Assembly (NCBI GenBank): GCA_024220525.1
Contig: JAMYWO010000042.1
Span: 98,722 to 120,892 of the forward strand
Length of the DNA stretch: 22,171 nucleotides
From: Cochliopodium minus
Lineage: Eukaryota > Discosea > Himatismenida > Cochliopodiidae
Direction of reading: 5' to 3'
Shown: one piece after another, positions 20,501 through 22,171 of the stretch
Numbering within the stretch: position 1 is the first letter of the stretch
How the letters are laid out: every line of letters begins with the position of its first letter
The notes under the pieces: model-generated
Database searches by the model: none
What the model saw: the letters and a program-made list of their open reading frames with translations, nothing else
Told to the model about the DNA's origin: nothing
Translations under genes and position numbers: made by a program

Positions 20501-20833
20501 TATTTAAGATTTTCTTTCTTCTATTTGATCCTTTAATAATTAATTGAATGTGAAAATTTTAATTTATAATTCTATTTTTCTTCAAAAAAAATAGAATATG
20601 TCCTTATGCTCTGATTTTATTAAATTAAAATATTCTCAATACCTTTTATACTAGAATATCCTACTATTTTGGGTCGAAATTCATTTGATTCCTTCAAATT
20701 ATTTTGAGAATTTTAAAAAATTTATTCAAAAAATTGAAAAAAAAACTGAATTAAAAATTCTTTACCATATTTTGTGATAGTTTTAGTTGTTGATAATTGA
20801 ATAAGTATCGAAAATATTCCAAAATTTTCTTTT
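17589..20833 (-). CDS. PP2C-type (PPM family) metal-dependent Ser/Thr protein phosphatase, 5' end tentative
   Basis: Exons in gene order: tentative 20833-20766, then 20336-19928, 19571-19378, 19311-19283, 19131-19043, 18839-18746, 18664-18605, 18502-18388, 18261-18118, 18002-17692, 17621-17589. From the second exon on, all phases close and about 492 aa are encoded. Motifs in order: YGLSHDKGVNEDRY (first metal site), SVIDGHAGD, DSGACMVG, VWNVGDCRA, ITERKRITKAGGWV, SRAFGDYD, SQPDI, LASDGIYDVL and GSKDDLTAMIVVL. The metal-binding aspartates (NED, DGH, SDG, KDD) are all present, so it should be an active Mg/Mn phosphatase. About 200 residues, mostly K/N/Q-rich, separate NEDRY from DGHAG, where classical PP2Cs have a short stretch. 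I found no in-frame ATG in the 20833-20766 exon (TKTITKYG), so a further upstream exon is needed; a short ATG exon near 20925 on the minus strand is possible but unproven. Confidence 0.88.
18928..19005 (+). repeat. 39-bp perfect-length tandem duplication in a PP2C intron
   Basis: Two adjacent 39-base units (18928-18966, 18967-19005) differ at a single base (GACTTTAAT versus GACATTAAT). They lie inside the intron between 18839 and 19043. The near-identity indicates a recent slippage duplication. Confidence 0.9.
20337..20765 (-). other. Long first visible intron of the PP2C gene
   Basis: This 429-base stretch separates the TKYG exon from the LSHDKG exon (donor GTAAAG, acceptor TTTCAAG, phase 1). 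It is AT-rich with no other coding signal on either strand. Whether part of it is really promoter, with a first exon closer by, depends on the unresolved 5' end of the gene. Confidence 0.55.
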
Positions 20834-21057
20834 CTAAATTTTTCCCTTTGATTTTTTTTTTATTTTTATTATTTTAATTATCAAGATGATTCAACAAACA
20901 ATGAAATCATCAGTCAATCAATTCAAATCAGATAGGTATTTCAATTAATTTTGGAAGAAGGATTAACAAAGATTTTTAAATAAAACGGAGATTAAAAATA
21001 AAAGAAATAGAAAACAAGCAATCTTTTTGTTTTTTTAAAATTGATTTTTTTTTTTTT
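20834..21057. other. Spacer between two minus-strand genes; may hold the PP2C first exon
   Basis: It is AT-rich except for a slightly more complex stretch at about 20885-20935. On the minus strand this stretch contains an ATG (ATGATTTCATT followed by GTTTGT) that could serve as a tiny first exon of the PP2C gene. The evidence is weak. Confidence 0.35.
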
Positions 21058-21716
21058 TTAATTTTTGGAGTCATCAACCCTCAAGTAAGTTTCACCTTTG
21101 ACCTTTTTCTGCATTTTGGTGATGACATCAACAAGGTGAGTGATAGATTTCTCGTTAACCTTCTCCCAAGAAACATAAAGATAGAAGCTCTTCCAAGTAT
21201 CATTATCATAGTTTTTGATGATGGTGTCGAAATAGTAGGTGTTTCTGATCAAGTCGGCCAAAGCAGTGAGATACATCATTCCCTCTGCTTCGTTAGGCTT
21301 TATTGTTATGTCTTGTGTGAATTTATTGTTAGCGGAATCGCGCCACGACCTATAAATAAATTATTAATAAAAAAAATTTGAAAAAAAAAATGAAAATAAA
21401 ATAAAAAAAATATTTTTCAATAAGAATTTTAAGAAAAACATATTTAATTAAAAAACAAAAAAAAAAAATAAGATTGCATATCAAAATTTTTGTAGATGAC
21501 TTACCAAATTTTTTCAATTTTAGAATATTCTAGATAGAGTATAGAAGTTTGATACGTGTGATTATTTAGTACATATTTCTTGAGATATTCGTCATATATT
21601 TTGAGCCAATTTTTATCCAAAAATATTTTTGCCGCTTTGTGATAATTGTTATTTATTAATTCCCACATTTCGTCATAATATTTTCTTGTTGGAGATAAAC
21701 CATAGGATTCGGACAT
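21058..21716 (-). CDS. Small two-exon protein of unknown function
   Basis: Exons 21716-21505 and 21349-21058 encode 167 aa; the donor TG|GTAAGT and acceptor TTATAG join in phase 2, restoring a tryptophan (KIEKIW then SWRDSANN). It starts at the ATG reading MSESYGLSPTRKYYDEMWEL. The sequence is rich in aromatic and charged residues, looks largely helical, and has no signal peptide, membrane span or asparagine runs. Composition and codon use differ sharply from the surrounding AT-rich DNA, which supports it being real. I do not recognise a family. The C-terminus (KKVKGETYLRVDDSKN) is polar. The position of the stop is clear; the start has no nearer rival. Confidence 0.8.
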
Positions 21717-22171
21717 TGGTATCTATTAAAATTAGGAATAAGAAATTACTTTAATTTGTTTTGAATTGTTGATTTTAAATTGGAATGTGAAATTATTTTT
21801 TATTAATTTATCAAATATTAATGATAAAGTCTATATGAGTCTATTCTTAATAAATATTCAAGAGATTAACATAAAATGGATAGAATCATTGATTATGATT
21901 GTGATTTTAATTTTATACTGAGGTATTTCTTTTTGAGTATAAATAAATGAGAAGGTCAAATGATAAAAATGAAGGTGATTTTTGACATTGATTGCTTAAT
22001 AATTTTTATGAAGGAAAATATGCTTGGATCAGATGATATTAATTTTGATGGAGAATGAATATTGATGATGTTGAATAATAGATGCTTCAACATAAATGAG
22101 AATAGTAATTTAAGAATTATAAATTTGATTTAAGAAAATTTGAAGCCAAATATATTTGGCCTCCTTTTTGA
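21717..22171. other. 5' flank of the small minus-strand gene, no gene seen
   Basis: This region is AT-rich but less homopolymeric than the introns. It presumably carries the promoter of the gene at 21716. No ORF with convincing composition is visible on either strand. Confidence 0.5.
22145..22160. repeat. 16-bp perfect palindrome GCCAAATATATTTGGC
   Basis: A perfect self-complementary 16-mer lies at the very end of the window, followed by CTCC and a T-run. It could be a dimeric transcription-factor site or part of a longer structure cut off by the window edge. Confidence 0.6.

Noticed and set aside
20887-20936. Plus-strand ATG followed by a short open stretch and a GT donor, as a first exon
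   Set aside because: No downstream plus-strand exon in phase is visible before the minus-strand gene; the stretch is at least as easily read as flanking DNA of the PP2C gene.

Overview
The window comes from the nuclear genome of a very AT-rich eukaryotic microbe. The genes use the standard code, carry many short GT-AG introns made mostly of T or A runs, sit tens to a few hundred bases apart, and include an asparagine-rich protein and a pol III-type tRNA gene. An amoeboid protist (dictyostelid-like or anaeramoebid-like) is the best guess, but the sequence alone does not fix the lineage. All exon chains below were built by hand from reading-frame continuity, splice sites and family motifs.

Layout. 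1-1779 (+): 5'-truncated 2-oxoglutarate/Fe(II) oxygenase with a C-terminal F-box-like segment. 2053-3195 (-): cytosolic Hsp70 whose frame breaks off at the only ambiguous base in the window (2089), so either a scaffold gap or a truncated copy. 3603-12056 (+): three tandem paralogs of an unusual chimera, an HSPA12-like actin-fold ATPase followed by a von Willebrand A (vWA) domain. 12167-13358 (+): small STK16/NAK-family protein kinase with a likely lipidated N-terminus. 13389-13461 (-): tRNA-Ala(TGC). 13970-17300 (+): asparagine-rich protein with a cluster of proline-directed phosphorylation-like sites at its C-terminus. 17589-about 20833 (-): PP2C-type protein phosphatase split into at least 11 exons, with a long low-complexity insertion; its first exon is unresolved. 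21058-21716 (-): small two-exon protein of unknown function.

The most interesting part is the Hsp70-like/vWA array. Exon lengths, intron phases and motifs agree across the copies. Each keeps the ATPase phosphate-binding motifs and a complete vWA metal site (MIDAS). In these proteins the vWA domain sits where a canonical Hsp70 would carry its peptide-binding and lid domains, which suggests an ATPase-gated, metal-dependent protein-binding device. The array lies head to head with a normal Hsp70 gene. The copies differ by intron gain or loss and show patchy identity suggestive of gene conversion. A second item of note is the oxygenase/F-box fusion, which would physically couple a hydroxylase to Skp1/SCF ubiquitin ligases. 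A functional link between these two, or to the kinase and phosphatase genes, cannot be shown from the sequence.
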